Shown: positions 35,206 through 36,000 of the stretch, one piece after another | How the letters are laid out: every line of letters starts with the position of its first letter | Numbering within the stretch: position 1 is the stretch's first letter | Source: Glandiceps talaboti | Lineage: Eukaryota; Hemichordata; Enteropneusta; Spengelidae | DNA length: 36,000 bases | Direction: 5' to 3' | Assembly (NCBI RefSeq): GCF_964340395.1 | Contig: NC_135562.1 | Location: 12,496,043-12,532,042 of the forward strand | Notes under the pieces: generated by a model | Databases searched by the model: none | The model's input: only the letters and a program-made list of their open reading frames with translations | What the model was told of the DNA's origin: nothing | Program-made: the position numbers and the translations under genes

Positions 35206-35250
35206 ACACTACACCCCACGCCACACCACACCACACCACACCACACCACA
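35206..35250. repeat. (ACCAC)n pentanucleotide microsatellite
   Basis: About seven units, some imperfect. A shorter related run lies near 35437-35456. Confidence 0.85.
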
Positions 35251-35477
35251 GGGTCACGTATTATTGCTTAGATTGCCGTTTTCTTAATATCGTCTGACTC
35301 CTGCTGCTACAAATGTATCAATCTCTATACTAATAGAAATAACACTTACAAGTAGGAATATATAGTCTAAAGGTTGTTATATTTAGCATGTAGACCAGGA
35401 AAACAACAATCTAAGAAATATTACACGCCCCTATGCACCACACCACACCACACTACGCTATGCCACGTCATATCGCG

Positions 35478-35570
35478 TCACAATAGTATGGTCTTGTTGG
35501 CAATGCTAAGTTCACGTTCAATTTGAAAGTCTTCATTTTTATTTCACCAGGTTTCATTTTAGGGATCACA
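35478..35570. repeat. dispersed repeat, copy 2 of a pair with 33736-33820
   Basis: Same orientation and word order as the first copy, with a short insertion (CTAAGTTCACG). Confidence 0.75.
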
Positions 35571-36000
35571 TCAGAATCGATCATGTGACCCGACCTATAC
35601 CACACCTACATCTCACTCTTGTATCAGTAAAGATATACGCGTCGCATGCATAGGTTTACCTCTCGGACCACCGAAATTACGTTAACCAAAAATTGACGTT
35701 AGATGGCGCTGTCAGTTAGAAAGTCACACAACCCATTTCGATGCAACTGAGTTTATTATCCGGTAGTTGAAAATACAGAAACAGATTATAATTATGTCAA
35801 GTTTAGAAATATCATATTCTGCATGCACGGTCTGACTTGATGATATATACGACCCATTATAATGATATACGATAGAGGTATACAAGCCACGGTAACTTTC
35901 AGTTGACCAGTACTTGTTAAGATTCGAAGACTGTACGTTTATTAAACATTCTGAAATCACAAACAAGATAATAGGTGATTAGTGAATCACCGGTAATCAT
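35571..36000. other. intergenic end of window
   Basis: No supported gene or repeat. Confidence 0.5.

Overview
This window is AT-rich nuclear DNA from an animal. It has GT-AG introns, vertebrate-type gene families, AATAAA signals, a tRNA-derived SINE pair, foldback elements and very abundant microsatellites. A marine invertebrate (deuterostome or lophotrochozoan) fits best, but I cannot name a species and this placement is inference.

Layout. (1) 1-8815, + strand: three tandem paralogues of the PML-C-terminal/plex9.1-like DEDDh exonuclease family. The first is cut by the window edge and the array probably continues to the left. The middle copy keeps all five catalytic residues and a family-type C-terminal region. 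The two flanking copies have lost both Exo III residues (His and Asp) and most of the C-terminal region, so they look like pseudoenzymes. The third copy carries a roughly 550-residue basic N-terminal region with an internal direct repeat and two SUMO-interacting-motif-like peptides. (2) 8816-12115: no gene seen; one foldback element and a large GATA/CATA/CAGA satellite block. (3) 12500-14842, - strand: a two-exon BTB-BACK-Kelch gene of 574 residues whose stop codon lies at the edge of a GATTGG-rich minisatellite. (4) 18135-31517, - strand: an eight-exon melanotransferrin-like gene. All exon phases join to give 434 residues: signal peptide, ONE transferrin lobe and a GPI-type hydrophobic tail. 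Three of the four iron ligands and the anion-binding Arg appear to be replaced. (5) 23584-26229, + strand: a three-exon Ly6/uPAR-type GPI protein gene nested antisense in the 8.7 kb first intron of the transferrin gene. Its second intron is almost entirely a ~97 bp minisatellite whose units contain copies of the gene's own splice donor, mostly mutated from GT to AT. (6) 31518-36000: no gene seen; microsatellites and two pairs of dispersed repeats.

The genes do not form a pathway. The transferrin-like and Ly6 genes would both give GPI-anchored surface proteins and share a locus on opposite strands. The exonuclease cluster is the most likely place for undescribed biology: a tandem family mixing an apparently active enzyme with inactive, SIM-bearing relatives. 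Exon boundaries were placed by reading frame, splice consensus and family similarity recalled from memory; no alignment or transcript data were available.
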